From: a virus
Virus record (IMG/VR): IMGVR_UViG_3300034121_001926
Coordinates: 1-46,570 of that record
DNA length: 46,570 bases
Reading direction: 5' to 3' (one strand)
The position numbers were made by a program, and so were the translations under genes. The notes under the pieces are model-generated. The model saw only the letters and a program-made list of their open reading frames with translations. It was not told where the DNA came from and did no database searches. Shown here in pieces: positions 5,846 through 13,131 of this stretch (its first letter is position 1; every line of letters begins with the position of its first letter).

Positions 5846-6100
5846 ATGAGCGATTTCAGCAAGCAACAAAAGCGGATCATCATTCAGCGTTTGGATACAC
5901 GATTAAATGAGCAAGTTGACCGATTGCGATTAGGGCATGAGGCAGCTTTGATATCGATTTACTTTGAACTAGCCGAGCAATATCCAACCCAAGAAGATAT
6001 GATCCTGAAGCGAATTGGCGACTGGGTTGCCGATAACCGATGTGCCGCGCTGAAAGTATCCATCGATATGCTTTACGATCTACGATATCAGTCTCATTAA
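5846..6100 (+). CDS. Hypothetical protein, 84 aa
   Basis: I do not recognise this protein. It is a basic-to-neutral, mostly helical product (KRIIIQRLDTRLNEQVDRLRL). GGGGAGGATTGACTG before the ATG is a good ribosome site. It begins MSDFSK, like the MSDFKI start of the gene at 4202, and uses a related leader. It is followed at once by a hairpin terminator and a convergent HNH gene. Confidence 0.72.
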   Translation: MSDFSKQQKRIIIQRLDTRLNEQVDRLRLGHEAALISIYFELAEQYPTQEDMILKRIGDWVADNRCAALKVSIDMLYDLRYQSH

Positions 6101-6107
6101 ATGGGAA

Positions 6108-6131
6108 AGCCCAGTCGTTTGACTGGGCATT
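6108..6131. terminator. Hairpin terminator between convergent genes
   Basis: GCCCAGTC-GTTT-GACTGGGC is followed rightward by ATTTAGG and leftward by TTTCCC. It sits between the ends of the rightward 84-aa gene and the leftward HNH gene, so it probably serves both strands. Confidence 0.6.
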
Positions 6132-6159
6132 TAGGAAGGTATGTTTTTAAGGCAGCGTA

Positions 6160-6684
6160 TCAGGCGTGTAGCTCGATGATTGTATCGTCGGGCAGTTTTA
6201 TCCGTTTGTTGGATTCCGATGCAAAGGCGAGCCATTCTGGCTCGCTATCCGGGGTTGTGCTGCTCTTGATCTGGTTGCATTTACTACATGCCGCAACGAG
6301 GTTTCCTGCTCGATCAGTACCACCTTTGGCGCGAGGCACAATATGGTCAATATGCAGTGGGCCGATTCCGTTGCAATAAACACATCTCATGCCATCCCGA
6401 ACGAGGATCGTCGATTTATGCCGGGGCTTATGCCGATCTTTTTTGATCTTTCGGTAACCGTTGCCGAGTACCTTTCCGGTGAGTTCGTATCCTGCGGCAA
6501 GTCGCAGCGACATGCTATCTATTATGGATTTCTGTTCTGTTTGAGTCATTTCCTGCCATTCATCGATATGGCATCGGATTGCTTCAACGCAGTCTTCTGG
6601 AGCAAGGCCACCCCAGACAGTGTATCCAAGATTGGCATAACGCTCACGGCTGATTTCAATAGCTTGTTTAACAATTGTTCTCAT
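6160..6684 (-). CDS. HNH endonuclease of the packaging module
   Basis: A 174-residue HNH nuclease. The C-terminal half carries a zinc-binding ββα-metal core: CVYC (101-104), HIDH (111-114), the asparagine of GNLV (about 128) and CSKC (133-136). The N-terminal 90 residues are helical and not recognisable. It follows TerL with a 4-bp overlap. HNH proteins next to terminase genes commonly assist DNA cutting during packaging in cos-type phages, so a role with TerL/TerS is more likely than a free-standing homing endonuclease, although that cannot be excluded. Confidence 0.92.
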   Translation of the reverse strand: MRTIVKQAIEISRERYANLGYTVWGGLAPEDCVEAIRCHIDEWQEMTQTEQKSIIDSMSLRLAAGYELTGKVLGNGYRKIKKDRHKPRHKSTILVRDGMRCVYCNGIGPLHIDHIVPRAKGGTDRAGNLVAACSKCNQIKSSTTPDSEPEWLAFASESNKRIKLPDDTIIELHA

Positions 6685-7964
6685 ACGGCGATAACCTTTC
6701 TCATACGGCCAGTGAGGTGATTATAGGCGAGAGATGTGGCATCTACTTGGTCGTCATGCTCATCGGCATCGGTTCCGGTGAACTGGTCAAGCTCTTCAAA
6801 ATAGGCCTTTGCCCAAGGTTTGTCGGGTAGATAGTAGACCTCACCAGCAGCAGCAGCGCGGGCAAATGGAACAGCGCGGGTAATCTTGTTGGAGGAGTTT
6901 GCGTACCAATTGACGGGATATCCTGCCAGTAATTGCAGGCAGTGATTGATGAGACGCTTTCCGGCTGATCCCGGCTCAAGCTCCAGGACGATGTTGCATT
7001 TCTTGCCGTCCAGTTCGGCGTGGGTCAGCATATCAGGATCAACAGATGCAGCATCGAGTTTGATGCGTGTAACATCGAGGATGACGACCTTATTGGTTCC
7101 CACGATCAGGCCCATTTTGACCGATGCGTTCCAGTCACCTCCATGCCGGGTTGCCGCAGAGTCAAAGGCTCGGCAGAGAACCATTTTCGGTAGTTCGCCT
7201 TCCCACGGCTTGACCCACTTGGATGCTGCCATCAGGCTACCATCAGTGTCAACGAATTCTCCCTCTAGTTCTTGTGCTGCAAATGAGCCTGTATAGGCCA
7301 TTTTCATAGCTTCAAGATAGGATGAGGGGTTGAATTTGTTGGAGGCAGTACTGGCTTTGGTCATGTGGATCATGCCATCTTGGATCTTACGATACAGCCA
7401 GTTCTTGCCCCTTGGAGTGGTCGTAATGAACATGTTACCCGGCGCACGTCTTAAGCGTCCCAGAACAACGTGGAAGAGTTCCTCGGTCATATAAGCCGCT
7501 TCGTCGAGCCATGCAAAATTGCAGTTGCTTCCCCGTAGTCGCGAGGGATTATCAGCAGATCGCCAGAGGATAGTACGATTCCCAGCAACACGGGTTTCCA
7601 TATTTGTGCTGTTATGGGATTCGATTAAGCCGGATTCGCCGTAGATCTCCATGAAGAGCTTCAGGCTGGAGTCACGCATCTGGGAATAGGTCGGTGAGAT
7701 GGCAAGGATGGTTGATCCTTCTTTGGCGTTTAACATTTGCACGCATCCGGCAAAGGTCTTGCCAGCCCCAACTCCCCCAACATATGCCGAGATCCGGTTA
7801 TTCAGGCACGATGTCCAAAATTGAAGCTGCGGGATGGTATAGGTCTCAATATTATGAGTCCTCTTGACCAGGGAGTCCTTCTTCATGTTCCCGTACAGGC
7901 TCGTTATGTCCTGTCGTTCCATTTCCAGATCCGGGTTGAAGAAGAAGTCGTCTTGCTCTCTCAT
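6681..7964 (-). CDS. terL: Terminase large subunit
   Basis: The ATP-driven packaging motor and nuclease, 427 residues. Walker A is GGVGAGKT (63-70), Walker B is AWLDEA (about 151-156), and a coupling-motif-like TTTPRGKNWLY lies near 177. The C-terminal RNase H-like nuclease half has AFDSAATRHGGDW and the final acidic DEHDDQVDATSLAYNHL. Length is usual for the family. The ATG at 7964 has AAAGGATGATCCCG upstream and lies 113 bp inside the end of TerS; a start at 7922 or 7886 would shorten that overlap. The module lies far from the portal gene, whereas many HK97-type phages keep terminase and portal together. Confidence 0.96.
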   Translation of the reverse strand: MREQDDFFFNPDLEMERQDITSLYGNMKKDSLVKRTHNIETYTIPQLQFWTSCLNNRISAYVGGVGAGKTFAGCVQMLNAKEGSTILAISPTYSQMRDSSLKLFMEIYGESGLIESHNSTNMETRVAGNRTILWRSADNPSRLRGSNCNFAWLDEAAYMTEELFHVVLGRLRRAPGNMFITTTPRGKNWLYRKIQDGMIHMTKASTASNKFNPSSYLEAMKMAYTGSFAAQELEGEFVDTDGSLMAASKWVKPWEGELPKMVLCRAFDSAATRHGGDWNASVKMGLIVGTNKVVILDVTRIKLDAASVDPDMLTHAELDGKKCNIVLELEPGSAGKRLINHCLQLLAGYPVNWYANSSNKITRAVPFARAAAAGEVYYLPDKPWAKAYFEELDQFTGTDADEHDDQVDATSLAYNHLTGRMRKVIAV

Positions 7965-8601
7965 CGGGATGATCCTTTAGTTGATTTTCCAATTCCAGCC
8001 GAATTTCTTGAACGGTCTTGCCACCAATTTTTTGTTCAACAATTTCTTTGTTGATCAATCGGTCGTACATCTGTACCTTGACTTCAGGCTTGGCAAAAGT
8101 AGCTGGAAACAGCCGTTCCAGTGTCCATGCGGCAGCAACCCAGGCTTTACCAGACCGGGCGGCAGTGATGATATGCTCCAGCATCTCGTCTCTAAGGGCG
8201 AATTTAGCACGGTACATTTCAGCACGACGAGAGGGATATTTATTCAGATAATCGTTGAAAGTCTTCCGGCTGATCTTGAGGCACGCGCTGACTTCCTGCA
8301 TTGTGTAGCCATTCCGCGCTGCTTGCAGGATCGTTGACCAAAGGTCGTTGATCATATCCTCTGACCGTACTCGACCTCTTTTACGCTTCTCTTTCCAGCG
8401 TGGCGAACCCGCCATGATTTCCATTTCCGCTTGAATTTCAAGGCCAGATATGACCTCTGGTTCATGCACGACTCTTGGCTTAACGGGATGGATGCGAGGG
8501 CGACCGGGTTTGCGTTTGACGACTTGTTCAGCCTGTTCAACGAACTGCTCGATTTCCTTGTCGTTATCTGGCTCTTCCAGAGGCATAAAATCTTCGGTCA
8601 T
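7852..8601 (-). CDS. terS: Terminase small subunit (AT-hook plus HTH)
   Basis: A probable DNA-recognition subunit, 249 residues. After an acidic N-terminus there is an AT-hook-like KRKPGRPRIHP. A basic patch WKEKRKRGRVR and a helix-turn-helix follow (YTMQEVSACLKISRKTFNDYL), then helices that could form the ring oligomer. It lies directly upstream of, and overlaps, TerL. I use the ATG at 8601 rather than the TTG at 8622, which has no ribosome site. The AT-hook is an unusual addition for a small terminase. Confidence 0.82.
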   Translation of the reverse strand: MTEDFMPLEEPDNDKEIEQFVEQAEQVVKRKPGRPRIHPVKPRVVHEPEVISGLEIQAEMEIMAGSPRWKEKRKRGRVRSEDMINDLWSTILQAARNGYTMQEVSACLKISRKTFNDYLNKYPSRRAEMYRAKFALRDEMLEHIITAARSGKAWVAAAWTLERLFPATFAKPEVKVQMYDRLINKEIVEQKIGGKTVQEIRLELENQLKDHPDERARRLLLQPGSGNGTTGHNEPVREHEEGLPGQEDS

Positions 8602-8673
8602 GATTGTTTCTCGGTTGATCAAGAATTGGTTAACGCTTATATGATCACATATTAATATTTGTTGCGAAATGAG

Positions 8674-8717
8674 TTGATGACACTTTGCATTGACATTATA
8701 CTAATAGCGTTGACAAT
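8674..8717 (+). promoter_or_regulatory. Rightward promoter of the recombination genes
   Basis: TTGATG (8674-8679), 17 bases and TATACT (8697-8702). GCGTTGACAA follows at 8707-8716. A second possible -35, TTGACA (8690-8695), has only a poor -10. It lies between the divergent terS gene and the 54-aa gene. Confidence 0.55.
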
Positions 8718-8734
8718 AACGACGAGGGCAAAAG

Positions 8735-8899
8735 ATGAAGAAGGTATACCGGGGGAAGGCATCGAGTGAGATACCCGAGCCAGTAAATCTCCTTGAAATA
8801 AAGCCTAAGCGAGCGCGAAAGCCGTTACCAGATCAGTTACCACTACTGATTGACGACCATCCCTTAAATCCACCAGCAAAGCGGGGCAAGAAAAAATGA
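8735..8899 (+). CDS. Small basic protein, 54 aa
   Basis: A short, basic, proline-rich protein with KPKRARKPLPDQLPLL in the middle and a lysine-rich end (AKRGKKK). GAGGGCAAAAG precedes the ATG, and its stop overlaps the start of the YqaJ gene (ATGA, 8896-8899), so they are coupled. Composition suggests nucleic-acid binding. A partner role for the exonuclease is possible but unproven. Confidence 0.7.
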   Translation: MKKVYRGKASSEIPEPVNLLEIKPKRARKPLPDQLPLLIDDHPLNPPAKRGKKK

Positions 8900-9798
8900 T
8901 TGATCCTAAGACAAGACGGCAAAGTTTGGGTGCCAGTGAATGGGCGGCAGTACTCGGAATCAGTCCGTTTTCGGATGCTTATAAGGTTTTCGCTTCAAAA
9001 ACAGGCTCTGATTCAGGTAGTTTCTTTTCGCCTCGGATGGCTGATGGAAATGATACCGAGAATTTTGTGCTGAATCTTGCCGAAAAGCGGTTGCCTCTGG
9101 TACCAGGAACAAAGATTGTCGGCCAACAGGTCAGGATTGCTCACCACACAGAGAGTTGGGCGACTGCTACGCTGGATGCGATTGCTGAGGTCGTGATTGG
9201 TGATCAGAAGGTTTCAGCGGTTGTTGAGGCAAAGACGATCAGTGCTAATTTGTATAACGCGATCCCAGATTATTACCTGATTCAGGTCTTGGTACAGATG
9301 TGGTGCTGTGGGTTGGAGCATGGATATCTGGTTGTCTGGTCAACAAAGGAAACCAAGTTCAAGAGTTTCTTAATCGAGATGAAGGATCATCAGGCATGGT
9401 TTGACGAGTGCCTTGCCAAGGTCAAAGGGTTCTGGATGGATTATGTACAAAAGGGCATTGCTCCAGAGCGGGTGGAGATTGTACGCGAAAAGACGACCGA
9501 AATTCCAGCCGAGTTGATGGAAGAATATCTGGTATCGAGCGAAAAGGAGAAGTTCTGGAAAGAACGGAAGGATAAGTTCAAGGAACAAATTATCGAGGTT
9601 ATTGGCCCAGACCAGAAGGAATACCGGATCAAAACGACTGATTACCAGTTGGATTTGACATGGGTTGCCAGCAAACGGCTGGATACTGATCGCCTGAAAG
9701 CAGAACAGGGCGACTTGGTCGCCCCGTACTACTCCGAATCAGGTAGTCATCGGTTTGCTCTGAAGCGAACAAGCCCAAAGCTGTTACAGGCCGAATAG
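8896..9798 (+). CDS. YqaJ-type alkaline exonuclease (recombination)
   Basis: A λ-exonuclease-like 5'-3' nuclease of 300 residues that would prepare 3' single-stranded tails for recombination. The N-terminal motif GASEWAAVLGISPF (12-25), GNDTENFVLNLAEKR (about 51-65), TLDAIAEV (about 94-101) and VVEAKTI (about 111-117) give the usual PD-(D/E)xK active site, with D in LDA and E-x-K in EAKT. A charged helical C-terminal part (EKEKFWKERKDKFKEQ) is typical. No separate annealing protein is recognised nearby; the OB-fold-like protein at 13980 might serve. It ends 15 bp inside the convergent ribbon-helix-helix gene. Confidence 0.9.
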   Translation: MIDPKTRRQSLGASEWAAVLGISPFSDAYKVFASKTGSDSGSFFSPRMADGNDTENFVLNLAEKRLPLVPGTKIVGQQVRIAHHTESWATATLDAIAEVVIGDQKVSAVVEAKTISANLYNAIPDYYLIQVLVQMWCCGLEHGYLVVWSTKETKFKSFLIEMKDHQAWFDECLAKVKGFWMDYVQKGIAPERVEIVREKTTEIPAELMEEYLVSSEKEKFWKERKDKFKEQIIEVIGPDQKEYRIKTTDYQLDLTWVASKRLDTDRLKAEQGDLVAPYYSESGSHRFALKRTSPKLLQAE

Positions 9799-10266
9799 AT
9801 CCATGATGGTTTTGATCGTGTCCTTAGAGCATTTCAGACTTTCCCCGTCCAGCCTTGCTGGTCGGGGTTCTGGTTTGGGTACTGGCTGATTTGCCTCAAA
9901 CCCTGAAGGAAAAACGGATGTTGCCGCTTCGATAACGTACGAAGCATACAGGTTTGGGGCTAATTCGGTAACATGGGGTAGCTCTGTGCGTTTAGGGGGA
10001 CTAGGCGATTCATACTCGACATCTCGGATGCCAGCCATACCTTGATATAGTAGTACCAGTTCGCTTTCGGTGGCTTTGCCATAGACTTTAATACAAGCGT
10101 CTTCGACAAGTTTATTGATAGCCAAGCCTGATTCCATGCCAACGCTTTTGAGTCGTCCCCACACACGTTCAGACATCTCTATGGATAGTCGCCGGGTTGG
10201 TACCCGTGATTGAACGGCAGTTGGGCCTCGTAAAGCACCGCTGAATTTGAGACGTTTCTTAGCCAT
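9784..10266 (-). CDS. Ribbon-helix-helix DNA-binding protein
   Basis: A 160-residue protein with a basic start (AKKRLKF) and a ribbon-helix-helix-like segment, RRLSIEMSERVWGRLKSVG followed by GLAINKLVEDACIKVYG (about 25-64). The rest is proline-rich and probably flexible. The ATG at 10266 is chosen over 10368 because AGAGGAT precedes it and the upstream part overlaps the 67-aa gene. It is co-transcribed with that gene from promoter 10515-10542, whose repeated GTGAA half-sites suit a dimeric ribbon-helix-helix regulator, so autoregulation is likely. Confidence 0.7.
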   Translation of the reverse strand: MAKKRLKFSGALRGPTAVQSRVPTRRLSIEMSERVWGRLKSVGMESGLAINKLVEDACIKVYGKATESELVLLYQGMAGIRDVEYESPSPPKRTELPHVTELAPNLYASYVIEAATSVFPSGFEANQPVPKPEPRPARLDGESLKCSKDTIKTIMDLFGL

Positions 10267-10462
10267 TCCGGTCATCCTCTGAAAAGTAAGCAACCCAGAA
10301 TAGATCGAGTAGCTTGTCCTGTTGGGTATCCTCTGGGTGAGTGTACTCTTGCGAGTAAAATTTCTCAAGCGTTTCTAGTGCGGCAGAGCCTGATCCGTTG
10401 ATCGAGATCTCGCCTGTTTCGGTCATCTCAAGTAGCAATCCGTTCCGTTTAAACCGAATCAT
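10259..10462 (-). CDS. Hypothetical protein, 67 aa
   Basis: I do not recognise this protein. It is a small acidic product with a beta-rich start (MIRFKRNGLLLEMTETGEISING) and a helical acidic end (LLDLFWVAYFSEDD). AAGGGATGAAACTG precedes the ATG. It is the first gene after promoter 10515-10542 and overlaps the ribbon-helix-helix gene by 8 bp. The pair resembles an antitoxin-like or regulator-plus-partner unit in size and order, but no toxin fold is seen. Confidence 0.65.
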   Translation of the reverse strand: MIRFKRNGLLLEMTETGEISINGSGSAALETLEKFYSQEYTHPEDTQQDKLLDLFWVAYFSEDDRNG

Positions 10463-10499
10463 TCAGTTTCATCCCTTGATGTCATGTTCCGTTGTAATA

Positions 10500-10542
10500 G
10501 GTGATACTTCACCCATATTAGTGAAAATCCGTTCAGTGTCAA
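10500..10542 (-). promoter_or_regulatory. Leftward promoter with three GTGA half-sites
   Basis: On the minus strand, TTGACA (10542-10537), 16 bases and TAATAT (10520-10515). TTCAC-N8-GTGAA (10508-10525) brackets the -10, and GGTGA-TACT-TCACC (10500-10513) overlaps it, giving alternating half-sites. This is a likely repressor-controlled promoter. Confidence 0.6.
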
Positions 10543-10654
10543 GCTGTTTTTTCGAGAAGGTTGGGAGAGAACCATCGCGTGTTAAGATAGGGGGAGGGGG
10601 CAATGTGTAGTATTTGCATACTAGTACTAGCGTATATAGAGGTGATTTTTGGAC

Positions 10655-10704
10655 AAAAGTGCGAAAAAATTTTCAAAATATTTTTCGAGATCTCTCGCAC
10701 TTTT
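10655..10704. other. Long inverted repeat beside the integrase gene
   Basis: Perfect 10-bp arms AAAAGTGCGA (10655-10664) and TCGCACTTTT (10695-10704) flank an A/T-rich centre with a GAGATCTC core. It lies 25 bp past the integrase stop codon. It could be the integrase terminator or part of the phage attachment site. The neighbouring palindrome CTAGTACTAG (10621-10630) may belong to the same site. Confidence 0.4.
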
Positions 10705-10728
10705 GACGCAAAATGTTTGCATGCCTGG

Positions 10729-11595
10729 TTATAGCTTGTTTACGCCACCTTTCGCTCTGAGGGCTGACTCGGCCATGTGTCTGGTGTTCTTGTGAACTTT
10801 GGCGTAGTGCTTGGCAAGCATCATTGTGTCCTTGTGGCCCATGAGGTGGCTCAGGGTGATGACATCAACGCCGTTGATTAACGCTTGGGTCGCATATCCC
10901 TTACGTAGATGCCCGAACCGGAACTGTTTGCCCGTCTTACGGGAAAGCGTCTTGAAATGTTTGTGGAAATTCTTGGCTTGCCATCTGCAACCTCGGGGCG
11001 TAAGGAAAAGTGGGCCAGATTTCTTGCCGATTGCGTAGGCTTTTGCCAGTTCTAAAGCTGGTGGCGTGAGATAAATCAGGCGAGCATTCTTGCCGCCCTT
11101 GGATCGTTCTTTGGGTAGCAGGATAACGGATTGATCAACGTCAAGATCACCAACTTCGATGAGGCGAGCTTCCTGGGGGCGAATGCCAGTTTCCCATGCA
11201 AAGGTCACGATGTCACGAAATTCGCGTGATGGAGACAAGCCGATAATGGATGAGAACTCTTCTGGCGTTACAAATTCCTCGCCCGAATCTCTGGCAGGTG
11301 CCTTTAATCGTTGAAGCGGATTGCTGTCGATGTAGCCTTGCTCATAAGCCCAACCAAAAAAACGCTTTACAGCACCAATAAAATCTCGCTGAGACGATTT
11401 AGACCATGTTGAGTGTTGAGCAACTACCTGTGTCACGTGATACGGTCGGACGGCATCAACCTTAAACTTTGGTGTTAGCTCATCGGCAAATAACTTAAGG
11501 TACCTTACTACCGAACGGCTTGTGTGCGGCGAGCGATTCGTTTTAAGCCACGTAAGGTAGTGGCCGATTATCTCTGCGACAGTGATCTTGATCAT
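10729..11595 (-). CDS. int: Tyrosine-family integrase
   Basis: A 288-residue site-specific recombinase for integration and excision. The N-terminal SAM-like core-binding domain spans about 1-100 (ending YIDSNPLQRLKAP). The catalytic domain has R139 in TGIRPQE, a lysine in ERSKGGK, R231 in GHLRKGYAT, H254 in LMGHKD and the nucleophile Y264 in KHYAK. The first histidine of the usual HxxR box is glycine here (GHLR), a change found in some families. AGAGGACATCATC precedes the ATG. It marks the phage as temperate. attP is probably in the adjacent non-coding DNA at 10543-10728. Confidence 0.94.
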   Translation of the reverse strand: MIKITVAEIIGHYLTWLKTNRSPHTSRSVVRYLKLFADELTPKFKVDAVRPYHVTQVVAQHSTWSKSSQRDFIGAVKRFFGWAYEQGYIDSNPLQRLKAPARDSGEEFVTPEEFSSIIGLSPSREFRDIVTFAWETGIRPQEARLIEVGDLDVDQSVILLPKERSKGGKNARLIYLTPPALELAKAYAIGKKSGPLFLTPRGCRWQAKNFHKHFKTLSRKTGKQFRFGHLRKGYATQALINGVDVITLSHLMGHKDTMMLAKHYAKVHKNTRHMAESALRAKGGVNKL

Positions 11596-11601
11596 GATGA
11601 T

Positions 11602-11793
11602 GTCCTCTGCGTGATTGCACTATGTGTGTAAGGTGAATATTAGGCCGCTGGAAACTCTGTAAGCCCTTAATGCAAAAGGACTTAACTTCAGGGTGGGAGA
11701 GTTCGCTGTGGGTGATTTCGCCAGTGGATAAACTCTTGTTGCCAAACGGCTTATGTCGCCTAAAAATGAAATTTCAAGGCGTGTTTGCGACAG
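11602..11793. other. Intergenic region upstream of the integrase
   Basis: About 190 bp between two leftward genes. A rightward frame crosses it but lacks a ribosome site and runs into the antisense of the next gene. A weak leftward promoter for int (TAATAT near 11635) is possible. I see nothing else here. Confidence 0.35.
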
Positions 11794-12054
11794 TTATTGA
11801 CCGGGTTGGGGGGTCTCTTGGCACTCTTTGGTTAGCTCAGGGAGTACCTTATCCATGTACTTCTTTTGACTTTCAAACGGCAAATCTAAGAATCCTTTAA
11901 GCACGGCACTAATCAAAGATTCGACCGTTAGGATTCGACCGTCAAACGTATAGCCATCGACGCACAGGCGATTAACCAGTACCTTCGTAGCCATATGGAT
12001 TCTGGGGGTTGTTCTCGCGTTAAGGCGAGGCCCATGAGATAGAGAAAAGCTCAT
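11794..12054 (-). CDS. Hypothetical protein, 86 aa (candidate regulator)
   Basis: I do not recognise this protein. The ATG at 12054 has AAGGAAGCAGTAAA upstream and lies behind a near-consensus promoter (12110-12138). It has a basic N-terminus and a helical C-terminal half (LISAVLKGFLDLPFESQKKYMDKV). Its position, next to int and divergent from the early operon, is where a lysogeny regulator would be expected, but no clear HTH is visible, so that role is only inferred. Confidence 0.65.
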   Translation of the reverse strand: MSFSLSHGPRLNARTTPRIHMATKVLVNRLCVDGYTFDGRILTVESLISAVLKGFLDLPFESQKKYMDKVLPELTKECQETPQPGQ

Positions 12055-12109
12055 TTTACTGCTTCCTTGTAAATACTTCCGATTCGTAGCGACCGCAACC
12101 AACAGATGT

Positions 12110-12138
12110 AATATAGATCATGATCGACAACTTGTCAA
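12110..12138 (-). promoter_or_regulatory. Leftward promoter with palindrome in the spacer
   Basis: On the minus strand, TTGACA (12138-12133), 17 bases and TATATT (12115-12110). The spacer contains the palindrome GATCATGATC (12117-12126) and the word TCATGATCGACA (12118-12129), also present upstream of the promoter at 3191. It faces away from promoter 12222-12250. Confidence 0.7.
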
Positions 12139-12221
12139 CAGAAAATATTTGGATTGTTCAGATTGTTTGGATGACCAAGATCAGGTCGCCAGAATTATTT
12201 CGATTATCTGGATTATTTGCA

Positions 12222-12250
12222 TTGACATTCGTGACAATAATTACTATAGT
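12222..12250 (+). promoter_or_regulatory. Main early rightward promoter
   Basis: TTGACA (12222-12227), 17 bases and TATAGT (12245-12250). It drives the long early operon and lies inside the upstream extension of the frame opening at 12120, which is why the gene start is placed at 12360. The leader is about 100 nt. 12139-12221 holds repeats of GGATTGTT/GGATTATT that could be regulator sites. Confidence 0.75.
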
Positions 12251-12359
12251 ACTCTTATCGCCCAACGAGGTAGTGATCTGTAGCCTCACTGTGGTTCCTG
12301 AAAGATCCATACAGGTATGGCGATTAGCCTGGACTACTAACAATTGCGAAAGGATAGAG

Positions 12360-12893
12360 ATGCCCGCTTTGAATGATACGGAATGCAAGATTAACTGTGG
12401 AGTTGCCAAGAAAGTTGGCAGGCCCAACTACTCTTCTTATGAAGCAAATCTCAATATTGAGATCACAACCAATCTGGCATCGATGACCGATGATCAGTTC
12501 CCGCATTTAATTGGAGAGATTTATAACAAGATCCAACAGGCTGTTGATGCCCGAATTGCATGGGAGTGCCGTGAAGTCGATGGGCCAAATCTGGTACCGA
12601 AAGTACAAGTTGAAACGATGCATCCTCAGGCTATTAGTCCTGTGGCACAGGTGGCTACTCCGGCACAACCGTCTGCTGGCTATGCTTTCCGAGATTATCT
12701 AGCTGCAACGTCCAACGAGCTTGCTATAAGCCCTCAGAGCCTTGTCAACTACTTTTATCGGTTGTTTATAAATAGCAACATCGATGATGCAAACTGGCAG
12801 CAACAGGGGGCTGCGCTGGCTCAGCACTGGAATACGGTGCCGAATGCAGTGGCGACTTATGCCCAGTCGTTGAACAACATGCCAGCTTTCTGA
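12360..12893 (+). CDS. Hypothetical early protein, 177 aa
   Basis: First gene of the early operon. The frame is open from 12120, but the ATG at 12360 follows GCGAAAGGATAGAG and the promoter at 12222-12250. The N-terminal part (KKVGRPNYSSYEANLNIEI, then a helix IYNKIQQAVDARIAWE) resembles conserved phage proteins of unknown function found near ssDNA-binding proteins. A proline/alanine linker (AISPVAQVATPAQPSAG) leads to a helical C-terminal part. No catalytic motif is seen. Confidence 0.72.
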   Translation: MPALNDTECKINCGVAKKVGRPNYSSYEANLNIEITTNLASMTDDQFPHLIGEIYNKIQQAVDARIAWECREVDGPNLVPKVQVETMHPQAISPVAQVATPAQPSAGYAFRDYLAATSNELAISPQSLVNYFYRLFINSNIDDANWQQQGAALAQHWNTVPNAVATYAQSLNNMPAF

Positions 12894-12921
12894 TTCTGAG
12901 TACTTAAAGGAGATAGGACTC

Positions 12922-13131
12922 ATGCTTGTATTGGGACGCAAAGTTAATCAATCAGTCGATCTGTTTGACCGCAAGAGCGGCGAGCATATTGCAAGGATTG
13001 TGATAACGGATGATCGTGGAGTGATGGGCATCGGATTAGGGATTGAGGCTGGCAGGAGTGTCGTCGTTTTGCGATCAGAATTGATAACACCTTCCTTTGA
13101 TCCATATGCCAGCCAAACGACTAGGGGGTAA
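12922..13131 (+). CDS. csrA: CsrA-family RNA-binding regulator 1
   Basis: A 69-residue CsrA/RsmA homologue. CsrA dimers bind GGA motifs in mRNA leaders to block or alter translation. Diagnostic features are the start MLVLGRK (conserved L4 and R6) and the final strand GIGLGIEAGRSVVVLRSELI, in which R of VLRSEL corresponds to the RNA-binding R44. The middle strand is slightly longer than in E. coli CsrA. AAAGGAGATAGGACTC is a strong ribosome site. It overlaps the primase start by 26 bp. A second homologue is at 18623. Targets may be host or phage mRNAs. Confidence 0.9.
   Translation: MLVLGRKVNQSVDLFDRKSGEHIARIVITDDRGVMGIGLGIEAGRSVVVLRSELITPSFDPYASQTTRG

Noticed and set aside
11670-11900. Rightward 76-aa open frame
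   Set aside because: No ribosome site, and half of it is antisense to the better supported leftward 86-aa gene.
12120-12359. N-terminal extension of the first early gene, with a hydrophobic stretch
   Set aside because: A strong promoter lies within it and a good ribosome site precedes the ATG at 12360, so the apparent membrane segment is probably not translated.
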